In this document: positions 32,688 through 41,022 of the stretch, one piece after another
Layout of the letters: every line of letters begins with the position of its first letter
How positions within the stretch are numbered: position 1 is the first letter of the stretch
NCBI RefSeq assembly: GCF_014451325.2
Contig: NZ_JACSCH020000011.1
Coordinates: 248,001 to 312,000, forward strand
Direction of reading: 5' to 3'
Length of the DNA stretch: 64,000 nt
Source of the DNA: Streptomyces sp. CB02980
Lineage (GTDB): Bacteria > Actinomycetota > Actinomycetes > Streptomycetales > Streptomycetaceae
Translations under genes and position numbers: made by a program
The notes under the pieces: generated by a model
Seen by the model: the letters and a program-made list of their open reading frames with translations, nothing else
Database searches by the model: none
Told to the model about the DNA's origin: nothing

Positions 32688-33497
32688 CTAGACCCCGCTG
32701 TCGGCGAGGGCGTCGACCGTCATGAGGGCCAGCGCCGCCACGCCACCCAGCCCGCAGACGAGGAGGAACGTCCCCGCCGAGATGCTGAGGCGCTGCATGA
32801 ACCCCGGCTTCAGCGTGCAGACGTCCGCCGGGTCCTTCGGGTCGTAGGCGACCTCGAGGTACGGCCCGTGGCTGAGGTGGGACACGGTGCGGGTCATCCC
32901 GGTGGTGTCGACGTAGAGGTAGATCCCCGGCACGTTGGCCGGCCGGGCGAACTCCCTGACGCCGTGCCTTCGCACGCGTCGCCTGTGGTTCCACTCCCCG
33001 AACTCGTAGAAGGCGCCCCCGAGGGCCGCGGCCGTGATCAGCCCGATCAGGACGATGCCGACGACGTAGCCGGGGTCGTCTCCCGCGACCCCGGCGATCA
33101 CGGACAGGGCGACGACCGCCCCGAGGCATCCGAGCATGAACCACATGAACCGGCGCAGGTGCCTCCGCTGCCTGCGCGTCCTGAAGGTCCTCAGGACGAG
33201 GAGCGTGGCGCCGTCGATCTCCTCGTCCGGTTCGAGCAGCAGTGAGTTCACGCCGTCGGCGAAGGCGGTGGCCGCGGCCTCGCTCACACCCTCGATCCGG
33301 TGGACCACGGGCGTGGTCCCGGTGGGAGCCCGCAGCTCGACGGCGACGGCCCCTCCTTCGGCCCGCACCCGGGCGACGGCCTGGCCGGGGATCGTGAGCT
33401 CCTCGCGGGGCCGCTCCAGGAGCAGCCCCTCGGGGTCGGCGCTCAGGGTGGTGCCGCCGTGCCCCTTGAGGACGGGTATGGACGCGATGATCGACAT
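32688..33497 (-). CDS. Membrane protein of unknown function, 269 aa
   Basis: I do not recognise a named family with certainty. The first 125 residues are soluble and PH-like in feel (STLSADPEGLLLERPREELTI, followed by VARVRAEGGAVAVELRAPTG). Two membrane helices follow (FMWFMLGCLGAVVALSVIAG and YVVGIVLIGLITAAALGGA), then a loop with VPGIYLYVDTTGMTRTVSHL and a last helix (AGTFLLVCGLGGVAALALM). The loop resembles DUF3592-type proteins. It lies upstream of fprA and downstream of an XRE gene. ATG 33497 is chosen as the start of the soluble part. Confidence 0.7.
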   Translation of the reverse strand: MSIIASIPVLKGHGGTTLSADPEGLLLERPREELTIPGQAVARVRAEGGAVAVELRAPTGTTPVVHRIEGVSEAAATAFADGVNSLLLEPDEEIDGATLLVLRTFRTRRQRRHLRRFMWFMLGCLGAVVALSVIAGVAGDDPGYVVGIVLIGLITAAALGGAFYEFGEWNHRRRVRRHGVREFARPANVPGIYLYVDTTGMTRTVSHLSHGPYLEVAYDPKDPADVCTLKPGFMQRLSISAGTFLLVCGLGGVAALALMTVDALADSGV

Positions 33498-33529
33498 GGC
33501 CGAGATCGTAGGGCGGACGGCCTTCCGCG

Positions 33530-33976
33530 TCAGCTCTTCAGCGCCGAGCCGACGAACGTGGACCAGGCGGCGGCGGCCACGACCAGGACGGGGCCGGTGG
33601 GGTTCCTGCCGTCGCGGACGGGGGCGAACCCGGTGACGCCGTCGAGGCCGGGGACGGCAGCGGCCTCGAACTCGCAGATCTTCGTCGCGATGTCCTCCAG
33701 GGCGGCTGCGGCCTGGAAATAGGACGCGTAGGGCGACTTGTTGATGAGTTTGCGCCACGTTCGTTCGAAAATACCGCCGGTTTGTAGGACCTCGTCGATT
33801 CGCATCGCCACATCCAGCTGCGGCTTTCGGATTCCCTGCTCGAACAGGCCCATGTATCCACCGGATACGAACACGCGTCTGCCAAGTTCGCCCTGAGTAA
33901 GGCCCGCTGCCTCCCGGCGCTCCTTCAGCAGCTCGCCGAAGAACTCCCGTACATCCTGCTGTTTGCCTCTGGCCAT
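33530..33976 (-). CDS. Truncated XRE regulator fused to a DUF397-like tail
   Basis: A 148-residue protein. Residues about 10-65 are an XRE helix-turn-helix (LLKERREAAGLTQGELGRRV, then MGLFEQGIRKPQLDVAMRID). Residues 80-110 match the start of the usual DUF5753 effector region (SYFQAAAALEDIATKICEF, ending VPGL), but where VPGLLQT and about 150 more residues are expected it continues as PVRDGRNPTGPVLVVAAAAW, the pattern of the C-terminal half of DUF397 proteins. XRE-DUF5753 and DUF397 genes are normally adjacent, so a deletion joining them is the simplest reading. It may be a broken or an altered regulator. Confidence 0.75.
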   Translation of the reverse strand: MARGKQQDVREFFGELLKERREAAGLTQGELGRRVFVSGGYMGLFEQGIRKPQLDVAMRIDEVLQTGGIFERTWRKLINKSPYASYFQAAAALEDIATKICEFEAAAVPGLDGVTGFAPVRDGRNPTGPVLVVAAAAWSTFVGSALKS

Positions 33977-34108
33977 GGATTAACTCCCCAACCCTACGCC
34001 GCAGTTGTGCGACCTGCGCATCTGCCGATTCTACGGATCCGGCCCCACCCTGGTGAGGCGAAGCAGGAAATGGATTCAGAAAGGCATACGTTGGTGAAGG
34101 AAGACATC

Positions 34109-34330
34109 ATGAAGACGACCACGGGGGCCATCGACGTCGCACAAGAGGCAGTGACGGAATTGCGTGAGGCGCTCGCGAGGGCCGGAATCCGGCTTCCCTC
34201 GCTCGGGCTCGACGTCGTCACCCTCGCCGCCGATCCTCCGAGGCCGCTCGTCGAATTGGGATGCTGCACGGTGGAAACGGCACGGCTCCTCGCCGCCGCC
34301 GTCCCGCCGGGGGAGGAGAACCGGTCATGA
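34109..34330 (+). CDS. Small conserved-type protein, 73 aa
   Basis: No named family recognised. It begins MKTTTGAIDVAQEAVTELRE and is a mostly helical acidic protein with adjacent cysteines (ELGCCTVETARLL). ATG 34109 is preceded by GAAGGAAG at good spacing; in-frame ATG 34070 has a weaker site. Its stop overlaps the next start (ATGA), so it forms a coupled pair with the 71-residue protein. The pair is divergent from the XRE/DUF397 chimera, the usual surroundings of small streptomycete regulator-associated genes. Confidence 0.65.
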   Translation: MKTTTGAIDVAQEAVTELREALARAGIRLPSLGLDVVTLAADPPRPLVELGCCTVETARLLAAAVPPGEENRS

Positions 34331-34542
34331 CACTGCCCATCGGGTCGTACGTCGTCGAGATCCGCACCGGGCGGGTCGGGAGGGTCATGGGGCACGAGGG
34401 GCCCTACGTCCAGATCCGGCCGCTCGGTGGTGGACGGGAATGGGACGTCGAGCCCGACGGGGTACGGGAGGCCACCACGGCCGAGCGGCTGAGCGCGGCC
34501 ACGGCGCACGTGAACGCGCGGAGCCGTGGCGAGGTGCCCTGA
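34327..34542 (+). CDS. Small KOW-like/SH3-like protein, 71 aa
   Basis: A 71-residue protein coupled to the preceding gene. MTLPIGSYVVEIRTGRVGRV followed by MGHEGPYVQIRPLGGGREWD reads as a small beta-barrel (SH3-like) with hydrophobic-glycine alternation, then a short helix TTAERLSAATAHVNARS. No enzyme motif is present. It is probably a binding protein; its partner may be the 73-residue product. The name is descriptive only. Confidence 0.65.
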   Translation: MTLPIGSYVVEIRTGRVGRVMGHEGPYVQIRPLGGGREWDVEPDGVREATTAERLSAATAHVNARSRGEVP

Positions 34543-34544
34543 CT

Positions 34545-34610
34545 CCGCACGACGCGGAACGCGGAACGCCCGGCCGGGAGGGGACCTCCGGCCGGGCGTT
34601 CGTCGTGCGG
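34545..34610. terminator. Two-part hairpin between convergent genes
   Basis: Inner arms AACGCCCGGCCGG (34565) and CCGGCCGGGCGTT (34588) and outer arms CCGCACGAC (34545) and GTCGTGCGG (34602) form one extended stem. It can terminate both the small-gene pair and the convergent hydrolase gene. Confidence 0.8.
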
Positions 34611-34612
34611 GG

Positions 34613-36301
34613 CTACGACAGGGGGTGGAGCGGGATGTCGAGGTACGACTCGGTGCCCTGCGGGGAGCTGATGTCGACGGTGGACGGCGCGCGGTTGGCG
34701 TCGGCGAAGAACTGGTCGTGGGTGTCGATGATCAGCTGGAGCCGGCGGCCCTTGTTCAGGACGTAGTGGGCCGGCTGGAGGGGGAAGGTCACGGTGGTGG
34801 CCTGGCCGGGCTCCTGGTCGGTGACCGTGTACGGGGCGTGGGTGATGATCGCCGCCTTGCCGGTCGCCGGGTCGCAGTCCATCAGGTAGGCCACGATCGT
34901 GCCCTCCATCGCCCGCGGGGTCACGGTCACCCGCAACTCGAACTCGCCCTGGACGCGCATGGGCTGTTCCAGCGGTGCCGTGGTCCAGATCGCGGCGAGG
35001 CCGCGGTCGATGTCCGCGGTCTTGTAGACGTGAGGGAGGCCCGCCCGCTCGGCCAGGCCGGTCTGGATCAGCTTCGGGGCGACGACGGCTTCGGTGTCCT
35101 TGCCCGTGGCCTTGAGCGAGCGGGTCCAGCCCGGCTGCGGCTTGTCCTCGGTCAGCTGCCCGTCGGCAGCGCCGACGGCCGCGTCGGCGAGGTGGAACCG
35201 CTTCTTGGGCAGGGCGTAGCTCTCCCAGTCGGGGTGCTGGAGGTCGGAGAGGAGGTTGTGCATGTACTCCGAGCGGACACCGAACTGCGGCTGAGCGCCG
35301 TCGCCGGCGGTGCCGCCGAGGTGGTGGTCCATCCAGCGGTAGGCCATCTCGGTGGGCTTGGAGACGAGGCCCACCAGACCGGGCAGCTCGCCGTCGCCGT
35401 GGTCGCCGACCTGGACGAGCAGCGACTTGGGGCCCTGGAGCTTCGTGAACAGGTCCACGACGGCCGGCACCGAGAAGATCGTCTCGTGCCAGGCGGTGGT
35501 CATCAGGATCGGGGTCTCGGCGTCGTTGTACGCCTTCAGGTGGTGCTTGGGCGAGCGGACCCGGGCGAACTCCCTGACCTCGTCGTCGATGACGTTGCCG
35601 CGGATCTTCTGGATGACGCCGCGGAACTCCGCCGAGCAGCGGTCTTCCTTGAACAGCTTCACGAGGGCCTCGAAGGCCGCCAGGTGCCGGGTGCCGTTCT
35701 CGTACAGCGAGGCGAAGAGGTCGCCCCAGGCGCTGGTGCCGGCCACGGCCTTGATCCGCGGGTCGTTCGCGGCCGCCAGCAGGCTCGTCCCGGCGCCGTA
35801 GGACGCGCCGAAGAAGGCGATCCGTTCCGGGTCGACGCCGTCGATCCGGATCAGCGAGTCGACGATCTCCTTGGCGTCGGCCACGTCCTGCGGCCCGGCG
35901 ACGTGGATCTCGCCGGTGGACTTGGCCAGGCCGCGCTGGCTGTAGGCCAGCACGACGTAGCCGCCGCTGGCCCAGCGCGGGAACATGCCGAGGCAGGCCC
36001 TGTGGCCGAGGCCGTTCAGCGGGGCGGGCATGACGATCGCGGGACAGGTCTGTCCGGGCGCGAGGCCGCGCGGGACGCTCAGCGACGCGTCGATCCTCGT
36101 CCCGTCCGCCATGGCGATCGAGAGCTCCCGGTACTCGGCGATCTCCGCTTGGACCTCGTACGTGTCGGCCAGGCCCCACTGGTCGAGCCGGCCGATGCGG
36201 CGCGGCGACGGGTCGAGTAACGCCTGCTCGATCGCCTCCAGCTTGGCTGTGTCGTCGGCGCTGAGCGCGAACGGGTTCTCCGAGTAGTCGTCAACGGACA
36301 T
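34613..36301 (-). CDS. CocE/NonD-type alpha/beta hydrolase (X-Pro peptidase-like)
   Basis: A 562-residue serine hydrolase. The nucleophile elbow is GASYGA (Ser near residue 167); LAYSQRGLAKSTGE is the preceding loop, with an Asp/His pair expected near DHGDGE. The C-terminal jelly-roll (about 370-562) fits the X-Pro dipeptidyl-peptidase C-terminal domain, with DIPLHPLS at the end. No signal peptide is present. Substrates in this family range from acyl esters to peptides. Codon 28 is TTA (36218-36220 on the reverse strand), so full expression may need bldA tRNA. Confidence 0.85.
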   Translation of the reverse strand: MSVDDYSENPFALSADDTAKLEAIEQALLDPSPRRIGRLDQWGLADTYEVQAEIAEYRELSIAMADGTRIDASLSVPRGLAPGQTCPAIVMPAPLNGLGHRACLGMFPRWASGGYVVLAYSQRGLAKSTGEIHVAGPQDVADAKEIVDSLIRIDGVDPERIAFFGASYGAGTSLLAAANDPRIKAVAGTSAWGDLFASLYENGTRHLAAFEALVKLFKEDRCSAEFRGVIQKIRGNVIDDEVREFARVRSPKHHLKAYNDAETPILMTTAWHETIFSVPAVVDLFTKLQGPKSLLVQVGDHGDGELPGLVGLVSKPTEMAYRWMDHHLGGTAGDGAQPQFGVRSEYMHNLLSDLQHPDWESYALPKKRFHLADAAVGAADGQLTEDKPQPGWTRSLKATGKDTEAVVAPKLIQTGLAERAGLPHVYKTADIDRGLAAIWTTAPLEQPMRVQGEFELRVTVTPRAMEGTIVAYLMDCDPATGKAAIITHAPYTVTDQEPGQATTVTFPLQPAHYVLNKGRRLQLIIDTHDQFFADANRAPSTVDISSPQGTESYLDIPLHPLS

Positions 36302-36491
36302 GGCTGTTGCCGCCTTCCATGGCAGGGGGGTGGTGTCGAAGTGACAGCGTCATGATCTCCGCGCGGTGATCGTCGCGGGGGAGAGAACGGTCCCGATCGC
36401 TCGTTCGAGCGAATGGGGCGTTTCAAACCTATGGAACATCCCGTACCGGTAACCGGTCCGGAGGGTTTCCCCCGTACGCGAGAATGGGCCC

Positions 36492-37241
36492 ATGAGTCTG
36501 TTCCGCGACGACGGCATCGTGCTGCGCACCCAGAAGCTGGGTGAAGCGGACCGCATCATCACGCTCCTCACGCGCGGTCACGGGCGCGTACGCGCCGTCG
36601 CGCGCGGGGTGCGGCGGACGAAGTCGAAGTTCGGCGCGCGGCTCGAACCGTTCTCGCACGTGGACGTGCAGTTCTTCGCCCGGGGGAGTGAGCTGGTCGG
36701 ACGCGGCCTGCCGCTCTGCACCCAGAGTGAGACCATCGCCGCGTACGGCAGCGGCATCGTCACCGACTACGCCCGCTACACCGCCGGCACCGCCATGCTG
36801 GAGACGGCGGAACGGTTCACCGACCACGAGGGCGAGCCCGCCGTGCAGCAGTACCTGCTGCTCGTCGGCGGACTGCGGACCCTCTCCCGGGGTGAGCACG
36901 CCCCCCACCTCATCCTCGACGCCTTCCTCCTCCGCTCGCTCGCCGTGAACGGCTACGCGCCGAGCTTCGAGGACTGCGCCAAATGCGGCATTCACGGGCC
37001 CAACCGGTTCTTTTCGGTCGCGGCGGGCGGTGTCATATGCGGCGACTGCCGGGTGCCCGGAAGCGTCGTACCCTCTCCGGAGGCCGTCGGCCTGCTCAGC
37101 GCGCTGCTCACCGGCGACTGGGCGACGGCGGACGCGTGCGAGCCGCGTCACGTCAGGGAGGGCAGCGGACTCGTGTCCGCCTATCTGCACTGGCATCTGG
37201 AGCGCGGCCTGCGCTCCCTGCGGTACGTAGAGAAAAGCTAG
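36492..37241 (+). CDS. recO: DNA repair protein RecO
   Basis: A 249-residue recombination mediator that loads RecA with RecR. The N-terminal OB fold begins SLFRDDGIVLRTQKLGEADR and contains ARGVRRTKSKFGARLEPF. The helical domain follows, and a zinc-finger-type CAKCG..CGDC (about 162-183) is present as in many actinobacterial RecO proteins. It is 17 bases from uppS, probably one transcript. Confidence 0.93.
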   Translation: MSLFRDDGIVLRTQKLGEADRIITLLTRGHGRVRAVARGVRRTKSKFGARLEPFSHVDVQFFARGSELVGRGLPLCTQSETIAAYGSGIVTDYARYTAGTAMLETAERFTDHEGEPAVQQYLLLVGGLRTLSRGEHAPHLILDAFLLRSLAVNGYAPSFEDCAKCGIHGPNRFFSVAAGGVICGDCRVPGSVVPSPEAVGLLSALLTGDWATADACEPRHVREGSGLVSAYLHWHLERGLRSLRYVEKS

Positions 37242-37258
37242 GTAGGAGAGACCACGTC

Positions 37259-38083
37259 ATGGCCATCGCACGACTGCTCGGTCGCCAGCGCCGGGAGTAC
37301 AGCACCCCCGAGCCGCACCCGTCCGGCGCCCGCCCGCCGAAGCTCCAGTCCGAGCTGATCCCGGAGCACGTCGCGATCGTCATGGACGGCAACGGCCGCT
37401 GGGCAAAGGAGCGCGGTCTGCCCCGCACCGAGGGCCACAAGGTCGGCGCCGAGCAGGTCCTCGACGTCCTCCAGGGCGCGATCGAGATGGGCGTGGGCGC
37501 GATCTCCCTCTACGCCTTCTCCACCGAGAACTGGAAGCGCTCCCCCGAGGAGGTGCGCTTCCTGATGAACTTCAACCGCGACTTCATCCGCAAGTCCCGC
37601 GACCAGCTCGACTCGCTCGGCATCCGCGTGCGCTGGGTCGGCCGGATGCCCAAGCTGTGGAAGTCGGTGGCCAAGGAGCTCCAGGTCGCGCAGGAGCAGA
37701 CCAAGGACAACACCAAGCTCACGCTGTACTTCTGCATGAACTACGGCGGTCGCGCGGAGCTCACGGACGCGGCGCAGGCGCTGGCCGAGGACGTGAAGGC
37801 CGGCCGGCTCGACCCGGCGAAGATCACCGAGAAGACCATCCAGAAGTACCTCTACTACCCGGACATGCCGGACGTGGACCTCTTCCTGCGGCCCAGCGGC
37901 GAGCAGCGCACCTCCAACTACCTGATCTGGCAGAGCGCGTACGCCGAGATGGTCTTCCAGGACGTGCTGTGGCCCGACTTCGACCGCCGCGACCTGTGGC
38001 GGGCCTGCGTCGAGTACGCCCAGCGCGACCGCCGCTTCGGCGGCGTCGACCCGGCCGACATGGCCGTCCTCGACAAGGGCTGA
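37259..38083 (+). CDS. uppS: Isoprenyl (cis-prenyl) diphosphate synthase
   Basis: A 274-residue Z-type prenyltransferase that makes the C50/C55 polyprenyl diphosphate used as lipid carrier in cell-wall synthesis. Signatures are VAIVMDGNGRWAKERGLPR with the catalytic Asp, AFSTENWKRSPEEV, and the C-terminal LRPSGEQRTSNYLIWQSAYA. GTAGGAGAG precedes ATG 37259. It lies directly downstream of recO, a common actinobacterial pair, and ends before a bidirectional terminator. Confidence 0.95.
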   Translation: MAIARLLGRQRREYSTPEPHPSGARPPKLQSELIPEHVAIVMDGNGRWAKERGLPRTEGHKVGAEQVLDVLQGAIEMGVGAISLYAFSTENWKRSPEEVRFLMNFNRDFIRKSRDQLDSLGIRVRWVGRMPKLWKSVAKELQVAQEQTKDNTKLTLYFCMNYGGRAELTDAAQALAEDVKAGRLDPAKITEKTIQKYLYYPDMPDVDLFLRPSGEQRTSNYLIWQSAYAEMVFQDVLWPDFDRRDLWRACVEYAQRDRRFGGVDPADMAVLDKG

Positions 38084-38100
38084 GCCGCAGCGAACGACAA

Positions 38101-38130
38101 GGCGCCCACCGTCCTCGGACGGTGGGCGCC
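38101..38130. terminator. Bidirectional terminator between uppS and the M4 peptidase gene
   Basis: Perfect 14-bp arms GGCGCCCACCGTCC and GGACGGTGGGCGCC with almost no loop. Genes converge on it from both sides. Confidence 0.9.
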
Positions 38131-38141
38131 TCGTCATGTGA

Positions 38142-40877
38142 TCAGGAGCAGGTGCCGGCGAAGGTCTTCCGGGTCACCACGTCCGTCGAGGCGGCCGTCG
38201 TGTCCAGCCAGGCCGCGCGCTGCCCGTCACCGAGCGCCGGGGCCAGCTGCATGCCCGAGGAGCAGGAGATCCGCTCGAAGACCGGGGTGCCGTTGACGAC
38301 GTCCGCGAGCGGAGCCGCGTACACCTTGCCGATCTTCCCGGTCCAGCCGCCCAGCGCGCCCGAGGCGTCGTACGTCGAGTAGGCGAAGTACTCGTCGCTG
38401 ACGGAGAACTGGCCGCCGTAGGTCGTGCCCGGCTTCTTCAGCGACGCGCGCTTCGTGAGGTCGGACAGCGGCGCCGAGTAGAACGAGTCGAGGCGGACGA
38501 GGAAGGCCGTGGTCTCGCGCCAGAAGACCCGGTCCTCCGACAGCTGCACGTCGGTGATCTCGCCGAGCGCGAAGCTCGTCATCTTCTGCCGCTTGGTCTC
38601 GCCGGTGGCGATGTCGTACACGTTGACGAACTTGCCGCGCTCGTCGCGCCAGGCGACCGTGCCGTGCTTCATCGTCAGGTTGGTGGCGTCCGAACCGGCC
38701 GCCGGGGTCAGGTTCACCGTCGTGCCGTCACGGTCCAGGAGCATGACGTCCGACTCGGCGCCCTCGCCGGTACCACGGCTGATGTAGGCGAGGCGGCCGT
38801 CGGCGGTCGCGGGCTCCAACTCGTCCGCGGGGCCGTCGACCAGCTTCCGGATCTTGCCGTGGCCCTTGTCCTTCGCCGTCCAGACACCGACCGAGTCGGC
38901 GGTGATCCGGGTGAAGACGATCCGGTCGTCGTCGACCGACGGGTCGAGGAGGTAGGCGTCCTTCTCGGCCAGTTCACGCTTCGACCCGCCGTGCTCCTTG
39001 GAGAAGCGGCCGACGGCGATGCCGAAGGCCGCGCTGTTCGCGCCCCAGGCCTCCGCCGAGCCGTGGCCGATCGCGTAGACGTCGCCGCTGATCTGCGCGG
39101 CCTGCTCGTCGACGCCGCTGTACACCTCGTACGCGGGCAGGACGTCGGCGGCGACGGTCCGGCCGTCGTGGACGCCGCCGCGCTTCTCCCAGCCCTCCCG
39201 GATGCCGTGGGCGTCGAAGGCCGCGTCGATCACGGCCAGGTCGGCCTTGGAGACCTTGAGGGACTTCGCGGCGAGCCTGACCGCGTTCCGCATGTCGCTG
39301 AAGCCGGAGAGCGGGGTGAGGTAGTTCTGCGCGGCGCGGTAGACGATCCGGTCGGCGAGCTTCGTGTCCATGTTCTTGCGCATGTCCCACATCGCGCCGG
39401 ACACGACGGTGGAGTTGAGGTGCACCCCGCCGTTGTCGATGTCGAGCGAGGCCGGGAGGTAGTCCTCGCCCGCCACCCGGCCGTCGTTCATGTCGCGCAG
39501 GGCGCAGTCGGCGAGCGGCTTGGTGCCGTTGCAGAGGTACTCGCCGATCAGGCCCGAGGTCGGGTCGCTCATGGCGACGCCCTTGTCGGCGGTCTCCATG
39601 GCGTTGCCGAAGTAGTCCGAGATCGCCTCGTTGAGCGCGCCGGACTGGTTGAGGTAGACGAGCCCCGCGCTGTGCTCGGTGACGCCGTGCGCCATCTCGT
39701 GGCCGACGACGTCGAGCCCGACCGACAGCGGTACGCCGTTCATGTGGCCGTACACCATCTTGGTGCCGTCCCAGAAGGCGTTCGCGTAGTCCTTGCCGTT
39801 CCTGGCGACGTTGACGACGGAGTGGATCGTGCCGCCCTTGCCGTCGACACCGTCCCGGCCGAGCTGGTCCTTGAGGTACTCGTAGACCTTGCTCGCGTTG
39901 ACGTGGGCGTCGACCGCGCCCGAGCTCGTCGCCGTACCGGCGAATCGGTTCGTCGGGGAGGAGACGATCGTGGTGCCCTCCCTCACCGGGCCGTTGGCGA
40001 CGTCGAGGTAGTTCTGGCGGTTCGCGTCGTACGTGATGACCTGGCCGCCGGTCGCCGGGAACATCGCCCGCGCCGAGTCGACCAGGGTGTACGAGCCGTC
40101 CGCCTCCCTGTTCACGTCGAGCGGGGTCTCCGTGCCGTCGACGCGGACGCCCGTGCCCTTCTCGGGGGCGGCGGCTCCGGCGGCCGTCGCGGCGTCGATG
40201 TTGTCGTACGAGAGGACGATGCCGCCGACGTGGGCGTCGACGAAGACCTCCTGGCGCAGCGGCTCACCGGCCGCCGTGGCGCCCGTCACCGTGAAGTGCC
40301 AGGCCAGCCGGCCGCCGTCCGCGCCCGGCAGGACGGTCAGGCCGTGGCGCTCGGTCGCCGTGCCCTCGGCGGCGGCGAGGCGGGTGTCGAGGGTGAGCAT
40401 CCGCCGCTCGGCGGTGGCCTCGGTGACCTTCGGGGTGGTGGAGACGGTCAGCTCCGGGTAGAGCGTGCCCGTCGCGGAGGTCACGTGCTGACCGCCGTCG
40501 GCCGCCTCCGTCTGCACCGCGTACTCGGCGCCGAAGACCGGCACGCCGTTCCGCTTCTGCTGGAAACGGACCGCGGACTGGCCGCCGTTGGCGCTCGTCC
40601 TGACCGTCGCGAGGTCGGACTCCGGCACGCGGTACGTGTCCTGGTGGGCCTTCAGGTGGGCGCGGGCCGCCTCGGCCGGGGTGCCCCGGCGGGTGGTGGC
40701 GCCGTCGAGGCCCTGGGTCATGCGGGGCGCGACCGTCGCCTCCCGAGTGGCGGCCGGGGTGGGCTCGTTCACCTCCTCGGCCTGCGCCGGAGCGGTCAGC
40801 AGCACCGAACCGGTCGCCGCCGTCACCACACCGGTCGCGAGCATCCGGCGTATCCGTCGGGTTCTCTGAGTCCTCAC
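38142..40877 (-). CDS. Secreted M4 metallopeptidase with C-terminal propeller-like extension
   Basis: A 911-residue exported thermolysin-family protease. The signal peptide (GVVTAATGSVLLTAPAQA) is followed by an FTP/PepSY propeptide (about 40-235) and the M4 domain, where HEMAH (393-397) binds zinc with NEAISDYFG downstream, and DNGGVHLNSTVVSGAMWDM is the active-site region. About 300 extra residues follow, built of repeated beta-strand blocks such as DDDRIVFTRI and DGRLAYIS, suggesting a beta-propeller. GTG 40877 follows GGGAGGG. An HTH regulator lies upstream, and the 5' leader folds around the ribosome-binding region. Confidence 0.9.
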   Translation of the reverse strand: MRTQRTRRIRRMLATGVVTAATGSVLLTAPAQAEEVNEPTPAATREATVAPRMTQGLDGATTRRGTPAEAARAHLKAHQDTYRVPESDLATVRTSANGGQSAVRFQQKRNGVPVFGAEYAVQTEAADGGQHVTSATGTLYPELTVSTTPKVTEATAERRMLTLDTRLAAAEGTATERHGLTVLPGADGGRLAWHFTVTGATAAGEPLRQEVFVDAHVGGIVLSYDNIDAATAAGAAAPEKGTGVRVDGTETPLDVNREADGSYTLVDSARAMFPATGGQVITYDANRQNYLDVANGPVREGTTIVSSPTNRFAGTATSSGAVDAHVNASKVYEYLKDQLGRDGVDGKGGTIHSVVNVARNGKDYANAFWDGTKMVYGHMNGVPLSVGLDVVGHEMAHGVTEHSAGLVYLNQSGALNEAISDYFGNAMETADKGVAMSDPTSGLIGEYLCNGTKPLADCALRDMNDGRVAGEDYLPASLDIDNGGVHLNSTVVSGAMWDMRKNMDTKLADRIVYRAAQNYLTPLSGFSDMRNAVRLAAKSLKVSKADLAVIDAAFDAHGIREGWEKRGGVHDGRTVAADVLPAYEVYSGVDEQAAQISGDVYAIGHGSAEAWGANSAAFGIAVGRFSKEHGGSKRELAEKDAYLLDPSVDDDRIVFTRITADSVGVWTAKDKGHGKIRKLVDGPADELEPATADGRLAYISRGTGEGAESDVMLLDRDGTTVNLTPAAGSDATNLTMKHGTVAWRDERGKFVNVYDIATGETKRQKMTSFALGEITDVQLSEDRVFWRETTAFLVRLDSFYSAPLSDLTKRASLKKPGTTYGGQFSVSDEYFAYSTYDASGALGGWTGKIGKVYAAPLADVVNGTPVFERISCSSGMQLAPALGDGQRAAWLDTTAASTDVVTRKTFAGTCS

Positions 40878-40885
40878 GAAGCCCT

Positions 40886-40936
40886 CCCCATCACACACGT
40901 TCGCGAGGGCCTGAGAGACCCTCGCGACTGATGGGG
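40886..40936 (-). promoter_or_regulatory. Structured 5' leader of the secreted M4 peptidase
   Basis: On the minus strand CCCCATCA (40929-40936) pairs with TGATGGGG (40886-40893), and inside it TCGCGAGGG (40919-40927) pairs with CCCTCGCGA (40901-40909). The 3' part of the outer stem runs into the GGGGAGGG ribosome-binding sequence. The structure could act as a translational switch or stabilise the mRNA. Confidence 0.6.
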
Positions 40937-41022
40937 TCGATGGTTCGGTAGGTGAGGTTCCGCTTACAAGGGGTGAGACGCGGCGCAAAACCGCCCAGGC
41001 GTAAAGCCGCCTCGCTCCGGCG

